A DNA stretch of 45,964 nucleotides from Coprothermobacter sp. (GCA_012842545.1 DUSQ01000062.1:1-45964); one strand, 5' to 3'; shown: positions 26,449 through 36,388, counted from the first letter of the stretch. Notes: a model not told the origin generated them from the sequence alone. A program made the numbers and translations.

Positions 26449-28812
26449 TTACCCCTGTTTCTCAAAATCTAACTGATCACCTTCAGAAATTGGGGCGCCA
26501 GTTGTACTCGTGTTTGGAATAATGGGTGGAATGGTTGGCGTGGTTGGCGTTATTGTGGGACCTTCCGTGGGTGGAACTATGGGGCTTACCTCCGTAGGTG
26601 TTTCTTCTGGTTCTTCGGGCGGCGGTTCTTCCTCAGGAGGTGTTTCTGGTACTACTTCACATTCTTCAGTGGGTGGTTCCTTTTTCGTGGGAACTGGCCA
26701 CAAAACCTTCACTGGCTGGAAACTGGAACAGTTCACATTATATGTTACTGTCAGATCTGCATTAAGAGAAAGCGTCTTCCAACTTATCGGTGATGTTTGC
26801 AAAGGAACAGCTTCAGGTTTTGTAATACTGGTAACAGGTTTTTGGCTACCTCCACCTAGTAGCTCAGAATCCTGGAAATTGACAGTCACGTTTACTATGT
26901 CTTTGGGCTTGTTCATCGGTGGCCCCACAGGTATAAGTTTGGCTTTAAAAAGATCACGCGCGGTGTATCCCCATAGCCACATACCAGGGTGTTTCGTCGT
27001 CATGTTCTTGTACGCTCCCTTTACTTCTGGGATGTCCATGTCAATACCTACCGTGAGAGCGTATACGAAATTAGTGGAATAGCCCACATACCAAGAATCT
27101 TTCCAAGAACTGGTTGTTCCGCTTTTACCTCCTAAGAATCTGCCGTCAACAGCAGCCTTAGGTGTGTAGGCGTTGCCCATGAACATGCTGTGGAGCATGT
27201 CACTCATTACATAGGCTGTAGATTCATCAATAACCCTGTATTTCCAAGGACTCTGTTTGTAAATTGTGACCCCTACGCTGTTCTTCACTTCTTTTATAAA
27301 GACAGGTTCCACAGCGTACCCACCGTTAGCGAAGGGTGCATATGAAAGTGCCAGATTCAGTGGACTGATTTCATTTACGCCAATGGCTGTACTTGGTACC
27401 AGTCGCACTTCTTCAGTGATTCCAAATTTTTTTGCGTAATACTGCACAGCATCTATGCCTACCAAGAGAGCTGTTTTAACAGCGGCAATGTTTGATGACC
27501 GAACAATGGCTTCTCGTACAGTAATTTGACCCCACCATGTGTTGTTAAATTCATGTGGGCTCCAGGTGTCACCTGGTACGGGTACCTTAATTGGCTCAGA
27601 CACCCACGTGTCAAACGGTGTAAGCATGTTCATGTGAACAGCTGCTGCGTACTCAATTGGTTTAAAGGAAGATCCAGTTGAACGAGGAGCCATGGCTCTG
27701 TTGTATTGAGTTTCAGAATATTTTCTGCCACCTACCATGGCAAGTATTTCGCCATTTCTTGGGTCTATTATGATCGCACCCGGTTGCGGTTGCCTTACAC
27801 CTTTCTCATCCAAAACCACTGTTCCGGTGATTGATTTGTCACGTTCGTCCAAGTATTTTTCTATGGAGCTTTGCAGACCTTCGATGAGTTTTACGTCAAA
27901 GGTGGTGTAAACGGATAGTCCACCGCTGAACGTGAGATCTGTGCCAAAGTTGCTGACCAAGAAGTTCTTGATAAAATCAAGTGCATAGCCTTTAGCATCT
28001 AGTTCCACCAAAGAGGTCTGGGAAAGCTCAATAGGTTGGTTCTTTGCTTCTTCGTACTCTTCCTGCGTTATGGCTCCAATGGATAACAACTTGTTTAAAA
28101 CAACGTTTCTGCCATTTATTGCAGCTTCCAGGTTACTTGTTGGCGCACGCACAGAAGGCGCGGGTAAAATACCCGCCAGCAAAGCAAGTTCTGACAATGT
28201 TAGCTCGCTGGTGTGCTTGCCAAAATAGTGCTGAGCAGCAGTCTCTACACCATGGCATCCATCGCCAAAATAAACCATGTTCAAGTAAAGTTCCAGTATT
28301 TGATCTTTGGTGTACCTCTGTTCCAATCTATAAGCGAGTACAAATTCCTTTAGTTTTCTATCCATGGATGTTTCCATGCCTAGGTTGAACATGACACGAG
28401 CTAACTGCTGGGTTATAGTGCTTCCACCTTGCTGTATAGATCCATGCATGAGGTTGGTCAAGGCTGCTCTTACGATACCTACCCAGTCTACTGGGCCATG
28501 ATTGTAAAACCTGTGGTCTTCCGATCCCACAAATACGGTCTTTACCAGGGGGCCCATTTCTTCTAAGGAAACATATTTGTAAGGAGCGCTACTACCTAAA
28601 TAGCCCAGTACTATGCCATTACGATCGTATACAATACTGGGTTCCTGTATGTCTAACTTTACTTCGTCAGGTTGGGGCAAATCAGCTGCCAATGTTCTAA
28701 TGACGTTCACTGCATAAACCGCTATCGCTGACGCGATTATGGCGAAGATAAGAAGGATTACTCCAAAAACCCTTGCCCACCTAATACGGCGCTTATTCTT
28801 TGATTTAGCCAT
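26449..28812 (-). CDS. Penicillin-binding protein 1A (GT51 transglycosylase + transpeptidase) with Pro/Glu/Thr-rich tail
   Basis: EDHRFYNHGPVDWVGIVRAALTNL, QGGSTITQQLARVMF; RSTGSSFKPIEY (SxxK), RSSNIAA (SxN), GKSGTTSSWKDSW (KSGT). Confidence 0.94.
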   Translation of the reverse strand: MAKSKNKRRIRWARVFGVILLIFAIIASAIAVYAVNVIRTLAADLPQPDEVKLDIQEPSIVYDRNGIVLGYLGSSAPYKYVSLEEMGPLVKTVFVGSEDHRFYNHGPVDWVGIVRAALTNLMHGSIQQGGSTITQQLARVMFNLGMETSMDRKLKEFVLAYRLEQRYTKDQILELYLNMVYFGDGCHGVETAAQHYFGKHTSELTLSELALLAGILPAPSVRAPTSNLEAAINGRNVVLNKLLSIGAITQEEYEEAKNQPIELSQTSLVELDAKGYALDFIKNFLVSNFGTDLTFSGGLSVYTTFDVKLIEGLQSSIEKYLDERDKSITGTVVLDEKGVRQPQPGAIIIDPRNGEILAMVGGRKYSETQYNRAMAPRSTGSSFKPIEYAAAVHMNMLTPFDTWVSEPIKVPVPGDTWSPHEFNNTWWGQITVREAIVRSSNIAAVKTALLVGIDAVQYYAKKFGITEEVRLVPSTAIGVNEISPLNLALSYAPFANGGYAVEPVFIKEVKNSVGVTIYKQSPWKYRVIDESTAYVMSDMLHSMFMGNAYTPKAAVDGRFLGGKSGTTSSWKDSWYVGYSTNFVYALTVGIDMDIPEVKGAYKNMTTKHPGMWLWGYTARDLFKAKLIPVGPPMNKPKDIVNVTVNFQDSELLGGGSQKPVTSITKPEAVPLQTSPISWKTLSLNADLTVTYNVNCSSFQPVKVLWPVPTKKEPPTEECEVVPETPPEEEPPPEEPEETPTEVSPIVPPTEGPTITPTTPTIPPIIPNTSTTGAPISEGDQLDFEKQG

Positions 28813-28859
28813 AGTAGAATAACATTATAACGCACTTCACAACAGGAGGTTTTCTCAAA

Positions 28860-30056
28860 TTGGACATATCAAAGCAGGTTGAAATCCTTAAAAAGAATGT
28901 GGTTGATCTTATCACTGAAGAAGACCTAAAAAGCAAGCTGGAAAAGGCAAAAGCAGAAGGACGACCTTTGAGGGTAAAGTTGGGTGCAGATCCTTCGGCC
29001 CCTGATCTGCATTTGGGTCATTTAGTGGTCTTACGAAAACTGCGACAGTTCCAGGAATTCGGGCATCGCATTGTTTTTATTATTGGTGATTTCACTGCCT
29101 GCATAGGGGACCCCACAGGTAGAAACAAGACCAGACCGCCCCTTACTGAGGAGGAAGTAAGAAAGAACGCTGAAACATACCGGGAACAAGTTTTCAAAGT
29201 TCTTGATCCAGAATTGGTGGACATAAAGTTCAACAGTGAATGGAACGCACCATTGAGTGCGCGCGATGTCATACTGAATTTGGCTTCGCGTTACACAGTG
29301 GCTAAGCTTTTGGAAAGAGACGACTTCAACATGAGGTACAAAAGCGGTATTCCCATTTATGTGCACGAGCTTCTGTATCCTCTGTTCCAGGCTTATGATT
29401 CTGTTGCTATCAGAGCCGATGTAGAACTAGGTGGTACAGATCAGGTTTTTAACCTACTGGTTGGACGGGACCTTCAGCAAAGTCATGGGCAGGAGCCTCA
29501 AGTTGTAATGACGCTGCCACTACTTGTGGGGCTTGACGGGGAAAAGAAAATGTCAAAATCCTTGGGGAATTACGTCGCATTTAACGATCCGCCCAAGGAC
29601 ATGTTTGGCAAGCTAATGAGTATTCCGGACGATCTCATGCCCAGCTACTTTAATTTACTTACTGACTATTCTGAAGAAGAGATTAAGAGAATACTGTCTG
29701 GACATCCACGAGATGCAAAGCTGAAACTTGCATGGACCATAACGTCATTCTTTTATGGTGAGGAAGAAGCCACATATCAGCAGGAAGAATTCCTAAGAGT
29801 TTTCTCGCGTCGTGAGCTTCCTGAATACATGGATGCATATGAAATTGAAACGTTATATAATGAAGGAGTGGAAACAATAACAGACCTTTTGGTATTCATC
29901 GGTGCCGCGTCCAGCAGAAGTGAGGCAAAGCGATTAGTAGCAGGAGGAGGCGTACAGCTCAATGACACCAGAGTTGATGATCCCATGGCTCCCCTGCAGC
30001 TCACACCTGGAAGTGTGCTTCGGGTAGGCAAAAGAAAGTTTTTCAAATTTGTTTAG
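28860..30056 (+). CDS. tyrS: Tyrosyl-tRNA synthetase
   Basis: LGADPSAPDLHLGHLVVLRKLRQFQEFGH, ELGGTDQVFNLLVGRDLQ, KMSKSLGN; S4-like C-terminus; TTG start after aggaggttttctcaaa. Confidence 0.95.
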   Translation: MDISKQVEILKKNVVDLITEEDLKSKLEKAKAEGRPLRVKLGADPSAPDLHLGHLVVLRKLRQFQEFGHRIVFIIGDFTACIGDPTGRNKTRPPLTEEEVRKNAETYREQVFKVLDPELVDIKFNSEWNAPLSARDVILNLASRYTVAKLLERDDFNMRYKSGIPIYVHELLYPLFQAYDSVAIRADVELGGTDQVFNLLVGRDLQQSHGQEPQVVMTLPLLVGLDGEKKMSKSLGNYVAFNDPPKDMFGKLMSIPDDLMPSYFNLLTDYSEEEIKRILSGHPRDAKLKLAWTITSFFYGEEEATYQQEEFLRVFSRRELPEYMDAYEIETLYNEGVETITDLLVFIGAASSRSEAKRLVAGGGVQLNDTRVDDPMAPLQLTPGSVLRVGKRKFFKFV

Positions 30057-30059
30057 GAG

Positions 30060-30632
30060 GTGACTGTGTTGTTAGAGATTAGATGGCACGGACGTGCGGG
30101 ACAAGGTGTGAAGACTGCCGCATATTTGCTAGCAGAAGCTGCCATGGATACAGGTAAGTACATACAAGCTTTTCCAGAATACGGTGCTGAAAGATCAGGT
30201 GCTCCCATTGCCGCATTTACAAGAATTGGCGATGAGCCCATCAGAATTCATTATGGTATTCGAACTCCGGATGTTGTGGTAGTAGTGGACGAATCACTCA
30301 TAGGCGCCATGGATGTGACTTCTGGCTTGAAAGAAAATGGGATTTTACTTGTTAACAGCAACCAATCTCCTGAAATCTACAGGCAGAAACTCCCTTCATT
30401 TCATGGGAAGATTGCTACCGTAGATGCAACGCAAATAGCATTGGACTGCATCGGCCGACCCATACCAAACATTCCCATCATGGGTGCTCTCATTAAAGCT
30501 TCCGGAATCGTTTCTTTGGAAGATTTGGAGCCCAGGCTTCGCCATAAATTCAGTGCAAAGTTCAGTGAGCAGGTAGTAGAGGGGAACGTAAAAGCACTGA
30601 AGCGGGGTTACGAGGAGGTGAAAATACTGTGA
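30060..30632 (+). CDS. porC: 2-oxoacid:ferredoxin oxidoreductase gamma subunit (pyruvate type likely)
   Basis: EIRWHGRAGQGVKTAAYLLAEAA...YGAERSGAPIAAFTRI. Confidence 0.93.
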   Translation: MTVLLEIRWHGRAGQGVKTAAYLLAEAAMDTGKYIQAFPEYGAERSGAPIAAFTRIGDEPIRIHYGIRTPDVVVVVDESLIGAMDVTSGLKENGILLVNSNQSPEIYRQKLPSFHGKIATVDATQIALDCIGRPIPNIPIMGALIKASGIVSLEDLEPRLRHKFSAKFSEQVVEGNVKALKRGYEEVKIL

Positions 30633-30913
30633 ATGAGCAGAAATGGAATGAACTTCCAGAAGGTGTGATTGTTCCTGAAGGCGGAAATTCTCAGGATGTT
30701 TACATAGTTGAGGGGTGGAGAACGTTTAAGCCTGTCGTTAATCTCGAAAAATGCACGCATTGCATGACTTGCTGGGTTATGTGCCCAGACAATGCAGTGA
30801 ACGTTAAGGGTGGAAAAATGCTTGGATTCGATTACCTGGCTTGCAAGGGCTGCGGCGTTTGCGCAGAGGTATGTCCAGTGAAGGTAATCGAGATGGTGAA
30901 GGAGGAGCGATAA
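30629..30913 (+). CDS. porD: 2-oxoacid:ferredoxin oxidoreductase delta (ferredoxin) subunit
   Basis: CTHCMTCWVMCPDNAV and CKGCGVCAEVCPVKVI. Confidence 0.93.
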   Translation: MNEQKWNELPEGVIVPEGGNSQDVYIVEGWRTFKPVVNLEKCTHCMTCWVMCPDNAVNVKGGKMLGFDYLACKGCGVCAEVCPVKVIEMVKEER

Positions 30914-30915
30914 CC

Positions 30916-32094
30916 ATGAAGGTAGCTTTAGAAACCAACCAACTCATTGCCTTGGCAATGAAACAGATCGAGCCACATGTGGTTGCGGCATATCCTATCA
31001 CTCCTTCCACTGAAGTTGTCCAAGAGTTTTCTCAGTACGTAGCTAACGGTGACGTTAAAACTGAATTTGTACCCGTAGAGAGTGAGCACTCTGCAATGTC
31101 TGCGTGTTTAGCTGCGTCGCTTTCTGGTGCTCGTGTCATGACGGCAACAGCATCTCAAGGGCTGGCTTTCATGTGGGAAATGCTTCACATCGCTGCAGCT
31201 TCCAGGGCTCCCATCGTCACCATAGTGGCTAACCGTGCACTCAGTGCGCCTATTAACATTCATGGTGATCATGCTGATGCTATGGGCGCCAGAGATACCG
31301 GATGGTTACAGCTTTGGGCTGAGACTGCTCAGGAAGCTTATGATAATACCATCCAGGCCATAAAGATTGCTGAGGATCCCAGGGTTCGTTTTCCCATGTT
31401 GGTGAACTACGATGGTTTTACCACGTCACACGCAGTAGAAACCGTGGAAATACTTGAAGATGAACAGGTGAGGAGTTTCTTGGGTGCTGCTCCTAAGCCA
31501 AAGTACAGCTTGCTGGACACTGAAAACCCTGCCAGTTTTGGTGTATTGGCATTGCAGGACTACTACATGGAGTTTAGGAGAGCACAAGCAGAAGCTTACA
31601 AAAACGTGAAGGATGTGGTTTTGGAAGTGGCAGAGGATTATGCTAAGCTAACAGGTCGTAAATACGGCATACTGGAGGAGTACAGGCTGGACGATGCAGA
31701 TGTTGTTCTTGTTGCCATGAACAGTGCTGCGGGTACAGCCAAGGAGACTGTTGACTACCTGCGTAAGCAAGGTAAGAAAGTTGGAGTTTTGAAGATAAGA
31801 CTATTTAGACCGTTCCCCGTGGAAGAGATTCGCTGTGCCTTGGGTAATGCGAAATCGGTTGTAGTCATGGACAGAGCGTACACTTACGGTGGTCCATCGG
31901 GTCCATTATTCGAGGAGATAGCAACTGCTCTGGTTAATGAGACCAATAAGCCATTGCTTGGCAACGTGATCGCCGGTTTGGGCGGAAGAGATATCACCAT
32001 GGAAGACATTGAACACGTTTTCGACCTTGGCTTCAAGGCTTTGGAGAAAGGTAACTTCGAGCCCTTGGTTAGCTGGGTCGGAGTAAGGGAGTGA
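30916..32094 (+). CDS. porA: 2-oxoacid:ferredoxin oxidoreductase alpha subunit
   Basis: AYPITPSTEVVQEFSQYVANGDVKTEFVPVESEHSAMSACLAASLSGARVMTATASQGLAFMWE; ATG 30916 after ggaggagcgataacc. Confidence 0.93.
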   Translation: MKVALETNQLIALAMKQIEPHVVAAYPITPSTEVVQEFSQYVANGDVKTEFVPVESEHSAMSACLAASLSGARVMTATASQGLAFMWEMLHIAAASRAPIVTIVANRALSAPINIHGDHADAMGARDTGWLQLWAETAQEAYDNTIQAIKIAEDPRVRFPMLVNYDGFTTSHAVETVEILEDEQVRSFLGAAPKPKYSLLDTENPASFGVLALQDYYMEFRRAQAEAYKNVKDVVLEVAEDYAKLTGRKYGILEEYRLDDADVVLVAMNSAAGTAKETVDYLRKQGKKVGVLKIRLFRPFPVEEIRCALGNAKSVVVMDRAYTYGGPSGPLFEEIATALVNETNKPLLGNVIAGLGGRDITMEDIEHVFDLGFKALEKGNFEPLVSWVGVRE

Positions 32095-32101
32095 TGAGAG
32101 C

Positions 32102-33049
32102 ATGGCGGTGATAAATATAAAGAGTCTCACTGATTTGGGGCCGCGTTTCGTAGGTGGCCATCGTCTGTGCGCTGGCTGTAACGAGGGAACCATTGTTCGT
32201 CAGGTTTTGCTAGCCGCGCACGAATACGAAGTCGTTGCATTGAACGCTACTGGTTGTTTGGAAGTAACCACTTCAGTTTATCCTTACACCTCTTGGAATG
32301 TGCCTTGGCTTCATGAAGCTTTTGAGAATGTAGCTGCGGCAGCCAGCGGTGCAGAGGCTGCTTACAAAGCGCTAAAGCGTTTTGGGGAAATTCCTGAAGA
32401 TAAGCAGATAAAGTTCATTGCTTTTGCTGGTGACGGAGGAACCTACGATATTGGCCTTCAAGCTTTGTCAGGTGCTTTGGAAAGGGGCCACAGCTTCCTG
32501 TATGTGCTTCTAGATAACGAAGCCTACATGAACACAGGAATTCAAAGGTCTTCTTCAACACCCAAGTTCGCTTGGACAACCACATCTCCTGTGGGTGACG
32601 TAAGTCCTGGGAAAACGCAGCCTAAGAAGAACATTGTGGAGATTGTTGCTGCTCATGGTGTCCCTTATGTGGCCACTGCATCTCCAAGCCACTATGTGGA
32701 CCTAATGACCAAGGTTCAGAAAGCTCTGAGTTATGATGGTCCCACGTTCTTGGCTGTGTACTCTAACTGCAACAGAGGACACAGAAATGATACAGCTGTT
32801 TCCATAAAGGTGGCTAGAATGGCCGTGGAAACAAACTATTGGCCACTGTACGAGATTGAAGAGGGCAAATACAAAATAACCTATAGGCCTCGTAAGCCCC
32901 AGCCCATCGAGGAGTGGTTAAAGCTTCAGGGACGTTTCTCCCATCTAATGAAACCTGAAAATCAAGATAAGGTAAAAGAACTCCAAGATTGGGTTAATAG
33001 CAAGTGGGAACTGTTACAAAAGAAGGAAGAGTTCAGTAAGACTTTGTAG
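32102..33049 (+). CDS. porB: 2-oxoacid:ferredoxin oxidoreductase beta (TPP) subunit
   Basis: GHRLCAGCNEGTIVRQVL, AFAGDGGTYDIGLQALSGALERGHSFLYVLLDNEAYMNTGIQRSSSTP. Confidence 0.94.
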   Translation: MAVINIKSLTDLGPRFVGGHRLCAGCNEGTIVRQVLLAAHEYEVVALNATGCLEVTTSVYPYTSWNVPWLHEAFENVAAAASGAEAAYKALKRFGEIPEDKQIKFIAFAGDGGTYDIGLQALSGALERGHSFLYVLLDNEAYMNTGIQRSSSTPKFAWTTTSPVGDVSPGKTQPKKNIVEIVAAHGVPYVATASPSHYVDLMTKVQKALSYDGPTFLAVYSNCNRGHRNDTAVSIKVARMAVETNYWPLYEIEEGKYKITYRPRKPQPIEEWLKLQGRFSHLMKPENQDKVKELQDWVNSKWELLQKKEEFSKTL

Positions 33050-33078
33050 CCCCGTTGAAATCAAGGTCTTAGCAGTTT

Positions 33079-33112
33079 AAAGGAGGGGACTCTTTAGAAA
33101 GTTCCCTCCTTT
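33079..33112. terminator. Intrinsic terminator overlapping the 3' end of the minus-strand CDS
   Basis: aaaggaggg...ccctccttttg stem-loop; the minus-strand CDS stops at 33094 inside it. Confidence 0.75.
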
Positions 33113-33708
33113 TGATTGAGTGGACACTCCTCACAACGGGGTTTCTTCTTGCAATAGTTCTTACCTACTTCCACGAACGCAGCGTGAAGCCTTTTAAGAA
33201 TGTCAACGTTGGTAGCATCTTGGCCCAAAGTAGTTATCAGTAACTGTTTTATTTGCTCGTAGTTGAATGGACCATTTACTAAGCCACAGTTTTTCAAAAC
33301 ACGGTACGTGTATGAGTCAACAACCATTTCTGGCTTCCCAAGTGCGTACAGCAAGATACTATCTGCTGTTTCTGGTCCAATGCCCTTTACGTTCAAAAGT
33401 TTCTCCCGTGATGGTATGGGGTCTTTTAGCATGAGCATCGCTAACTCTCTTAAAGTGGTAGCTTTTCTCCTGTAAAAGCCGGCAGGATTTATTATGGTTT
33501 CTAAGTCTTTTGCCTTGAGAATTTGTTCCCAGTTGTTTATACCCGACTTTGCGAGGCGTTGCATGGCTTTTGATACGTTGTTCCAACTGGTATTCTGAGT
33601 AAGTACAGCTGATACAGCAATCTCAAATGATGAACTTCCGGGCCACCAGTTTGGGTCCGGTTGAAACGCCAGAAGAAGGCTTATGAGTGTATGCAATTTT
33701 TCCTTCAT
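33094..33708 (-). CDS. Endonuclease III-family HhH-GPD DNA glycosylase with 4Fe-4S cluster (MagIII-like)
   Basis: VSAVLTQNTSWNNVSKAMQRL, LLNVKGIGPETADSILLYALGKPEMVVDSYTYRV, C-x6-C-x2-C-type C-terminal cluster (YCKKKPRCEECPL). Confidence 0.88.
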   Translation of the reverse strand: MKEKLHTLISLLLAFQPDPNWWPGSSSFEIAVSAVLTQNTSWNNVSKAMQRLAKSGINNWEQILKAKDLETIINPAGFYRRKATTLRELAMLMLKDPIPSREKLLNVKGIGPETADSILLYALGKPEMVVDSYTYRVLKNCGLVNGPFNYEQIKQLLITTLGQDATNVDILKRLHAAFVEVGKNYCKKKPRCEECPLNQKEGTF

Positions 33709-33768
33709 AAGTGTTAGAATAATATTATCAGCTTAAAGTAATCTTAACACAAACAGGAGGAGACGCAC

Positions 33769-34944
33769 ATGGCACACTTAGCGGAAAGGCTTAATAATCT
33801 GGGTAGTGAAGGGGCTTTTGAGGTTTTAGCGAAAACTAAGGTACTTGAGGCCCAGGGGAAAAAGATAGCGCACTTTGAAATAGGCGAGCCTGATTTTGAC
33901 ACACCGGAAAACATAAAGAGGGCTGCCTATGAAGCTTTGGAGAAAGGCTACACTCACTATGTTCCTTCTTTGGGTGTTCCAGAAGCCAGAGAAGCTTATG
34001 CAAAATATGTTTCCAAAACCAGAAATGTGGAAGTTGACCCAGGGCAGATCATTGTGACAGCGGGTGCAAAGCCTCTCATTTTCTACACCATGATGGCTCT
34101 TGTAAACCCGGGTGACGAAGTTATTTATCCTGATCCTGGTTATCCCATTTATTCCTCGGCTGTGAGGTTTGCTGGTGGTGTACCAAAACCCATTGTGCTA
34201 AGAGAAGAGAACAATTTCAGGCTCGATGTGGATGAACTTAAAAGGATGGTAACGCCCAAAACAAAGGTCATAATCGTAAACAGCCCTCATAACCCCACAG
34301 GCAGTGTACTAAACAAGGAAGAGCTCAAAGCCATCCTTGATTTGGCTGATGGGGAGCATCTGTTTATTTTGTGTGACGAGTTATATCACCGCATTTACTA
34401 CAACGGTGAAATGGCTCCTTCCATGTATGAATTCCCTGAAGCAAAAGAAAAAGTCATACTCATGGAAGGTTTTTCAAAGATTTATGCCATGACTGGCTGG
34501 AGGCTGGGTTATGGTGTACTTCCCCCTGATTTAGTTCCATGGTTTAGCAAACTCCAGACAAACGTTTATAGCCATGCCCCGGCTTTTGTGCAGGTAGCTG
34601 GTATTGAAGCCTACAACGGCCCTCAGGATGCTCCAAAAGCCATGGTAGAGGAGTTTAAGAGAAGAAGAGACTACATTGTCCCCAGAGTGAATTCCATGGA
34701 TTTGGTGCATTGTGTAGAACCTCAGGGTGCTTTCTATGCTTGGTTGAACATAAAGAAGCTAAATAGGCCTTCAAACGAAGTAGCTGAGTACTTGCTTAAC
34801 GAAGCGGGGGTAGCTGTGCTGACAGGCACCTCTTTCGGAGATTCCGGAGAAGGCTATCTGCGTATGTCCTATGCAGCATCCATGGAAGATATCAAGTACG
34901 GTTTAGATCAGCTGGAGAAGTATTTACCGAAACTGTTGAAGTAG
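33769..34944 (+). CDS. Class I/II pyridoxal-phosphate aminotransferase (aspartate aminotransferase-like)
   Basis: FEIGEPDFDTPENIKRAAYEALEKGYTHYVPSLG, VNSPHNPTGSVLN, EGFSKIYAMTGWRLGYGV (PLP Lys). Confidence 0.93.
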   Translation: MAHLAERLNNLGSEGAFEVLAKTKVLEAQGKKIAHFEIGEPDFDTPENIKRAAYEALEKGYTHYVPSLGVPEAREAYAKYVSKTRNVEVDPGQIIVTAGAKPLIFYTMMALVNPGDEVIYPDPGYPIYSSAVRFAGGVPKPIVLREENNFRLDVDELKRMVTPKTKVIIVNSPHNPTGSVLNKEELKAILDLADGEHLFILCDELYHRIYYNGEMAPSMYEFPEAKEKVILMEGFSKIYAMTGWRLGYGVLPPDLVPWFSKLQTNVYSHAPAFVQVAGIEAYNGPQDAPKAMVEEFKRRRDYIVPRVNSMDLVHCVEPQGAFYAWLNIKKLNRPSNEVAEYLLNEAGVAVLTGTSFGDSGEGYLRMSYAASMEDIKYGLDQLEKYLPKLLK

Positions 34945-34972
34945 ATAACATTAGTACCATCGAGGAATCAGC

Positions 34973-35005
34973 AAAAAAGGGCCCCCGCAACGGGGGCCCT
35001 TTTTT
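34973..35005. terminator. Bidirectional intrinsic terminator
   Basis: Perfect 15-bp stem aaaaaagggcccccg-caa-cgggggccctttttt between convergent genes. Confidence 0.95.
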
Positions 35006-35023
35006 ATATCTTTGTTAATGGGT

Positions 35024-36388
35024 TCACACTGTATTGATAGGGTAACCAAGTAGCGCGAAAGCAGACTCTTTTGCTACTTCTGATAAGGTGGGGTGTGCAT
35101 GAATGACCTCAGATAGTTCTTTAACCGTCATGTTCTGTTGAAGGACTACGGCCATCTCGTTGATTATGAGATCGGCACCCACACCTGCCATCTGAACACC
35201 AAGTACTTTGCCAGTGTCTTCTTCCACGATGAATTTGCAGAAGCCTTCTGTTCTGTTCTTTGCCACGGCAGCTCCCAAGGCACGATAAGGCAATGTATAG
35301 GTCTTTACTGCTATTCCAGCTTGAGTGGCTTCCTTTTCGGTTTGTCCTATGGCTGCCAATGGTGGATCAGTGAATACCACCCAGGGGACTGCATGCCAAT
35401 CCATTTCCTTTGCTTCCTCTAAGATGTGCTTAACGGCGAAAATGCCTTCATGAGAGGCTACATGAGCTAAAGCCCCTCTGGCAACGGGGGGCATGGCTAC
35501 ATCTCCAATGGCATAGACGCCTTCCTCGGAAGTGAGTAAACTCTTGTCTACTTTGACCTTTCCTTTTTCCACCTGAATTTTGTCTGTTTTGATAACCTCG
35601 ACGTTCGCTGTACGTCCGACTCCTACAACGATCTGATCCACTTCCAGTTCTTGATCGTTTGTTAAAGTAACCTTCAAATGATCATCCTCATGGTCAATGT
35701 TTTTCACTGAATTGCCTACGACGAACTTTATGCCTTTCTTAGAAAGAATTTTGGCATAGGTACTGGAGGCATCACTGTCCAGCAGTGGCATTACCTGTGG
35801 GACTAATTCCACCACAGTTAGTTCGGTACCGAAAGCTCTTAAAATATCGCTCAGCTCTAGACCAATCGCTCCTGTACCTACGACCAAAGCTCTTTTGGGC
35901 AGCTCTTTTCGTGTGAAGAAGTGATTGCTGTTTATGATCCATTTCTTGTCTGTGGAAAGACCAGGCAATTCTGCTGGTCGTGAACCGGTGGCAATAATTA
36001 CATAGTCGAATTCATATGTTTCTCCAGCAGCTTCTACTTGGTGATTGCCGTGATAAAACGCTTCACCTTGGACCAAATGGACTCCACGTTTCTTTAGCAA
36101 GAATTCTACTCCTCTTCTAAGTTGAGCAACAGTTCTTAGCATGCGTTGTTGAACTTGTTGCCAGCTAATTTGTGCGCCTTCCACTGTTACGCCAAACTGC
36201 GATGCTTCTTTAATATGGGAATACAGCTCAGTACTTGCAAGTATGGTTTTTGTGGGTATGCATCCCAGGTTTAAGCAAGTACCACCTACAAACTGTTTTT
36301 CAAACAAGGTTACATCTATGCCGCGCTGTGCTGCATACAGTGCTGCTTCGTAACCGCCGGGTCCTGCACCAATTATGCCAAGTTTCAC
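35024..36388 (-). CDS. lpdA: Dihydrolipoamide dehydrogenase
   Basis: GIIGAGPGGYEAALYAAQRGIDVTLFEKQFVGGTCLNLGCIPTK; GVYAIGDVAMPPVARGALAHVASHEG; HAHPTLSE. Confidence 0.93.
   Translation of the reverse strand: MKLGIIGAGPGGYEAALYAAQRGIDVTLFEKQFVGGTCLNLGCIPTKTILASTELYSHIKEASQFGVTVEGAQISWQQVQQRMLRTVAQLRRGVEFLLKKRGVHLVQGEAFYHGNHQVEAAGETYEFDYVIIATGSRPAELPGLSTDKKWIINSNHFFTRKELPKRALVVGTGAIGLELSDILRAFGTELTVVELVPQVMPLLDSDASSTYAKILSKKGIKFVVGNSVKNIDHEDDHLKVTLTNDQELEVDQIVVGVGRTANVEVIKTDKIQVEKGKVKVDKSLLTSEEGVYAIGDVAMPPVARGALAHVASHEGIFAVKHILEEAKEMDWHAVPWVVFTDPPLAAIGQTEKEATQAGIAVKTYTLPYRALGAAVAKNRTEGFCKFIVEEDTGKVLGVQMAGVGADLIINEMAVVLQQNMTVKELSEVIHAHPTLSEVAKESAFALLGYPINTV

Noticed and set aside
26510-27082. 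190-aa plus-strand ORF (Gly/Val/Ser-rich) antisense to PBP1A
   Set aside because: Mirror image of the Pro/Glu/Thr-rich PBP tail; composition is an artefact of the opposite strand and there is no SD
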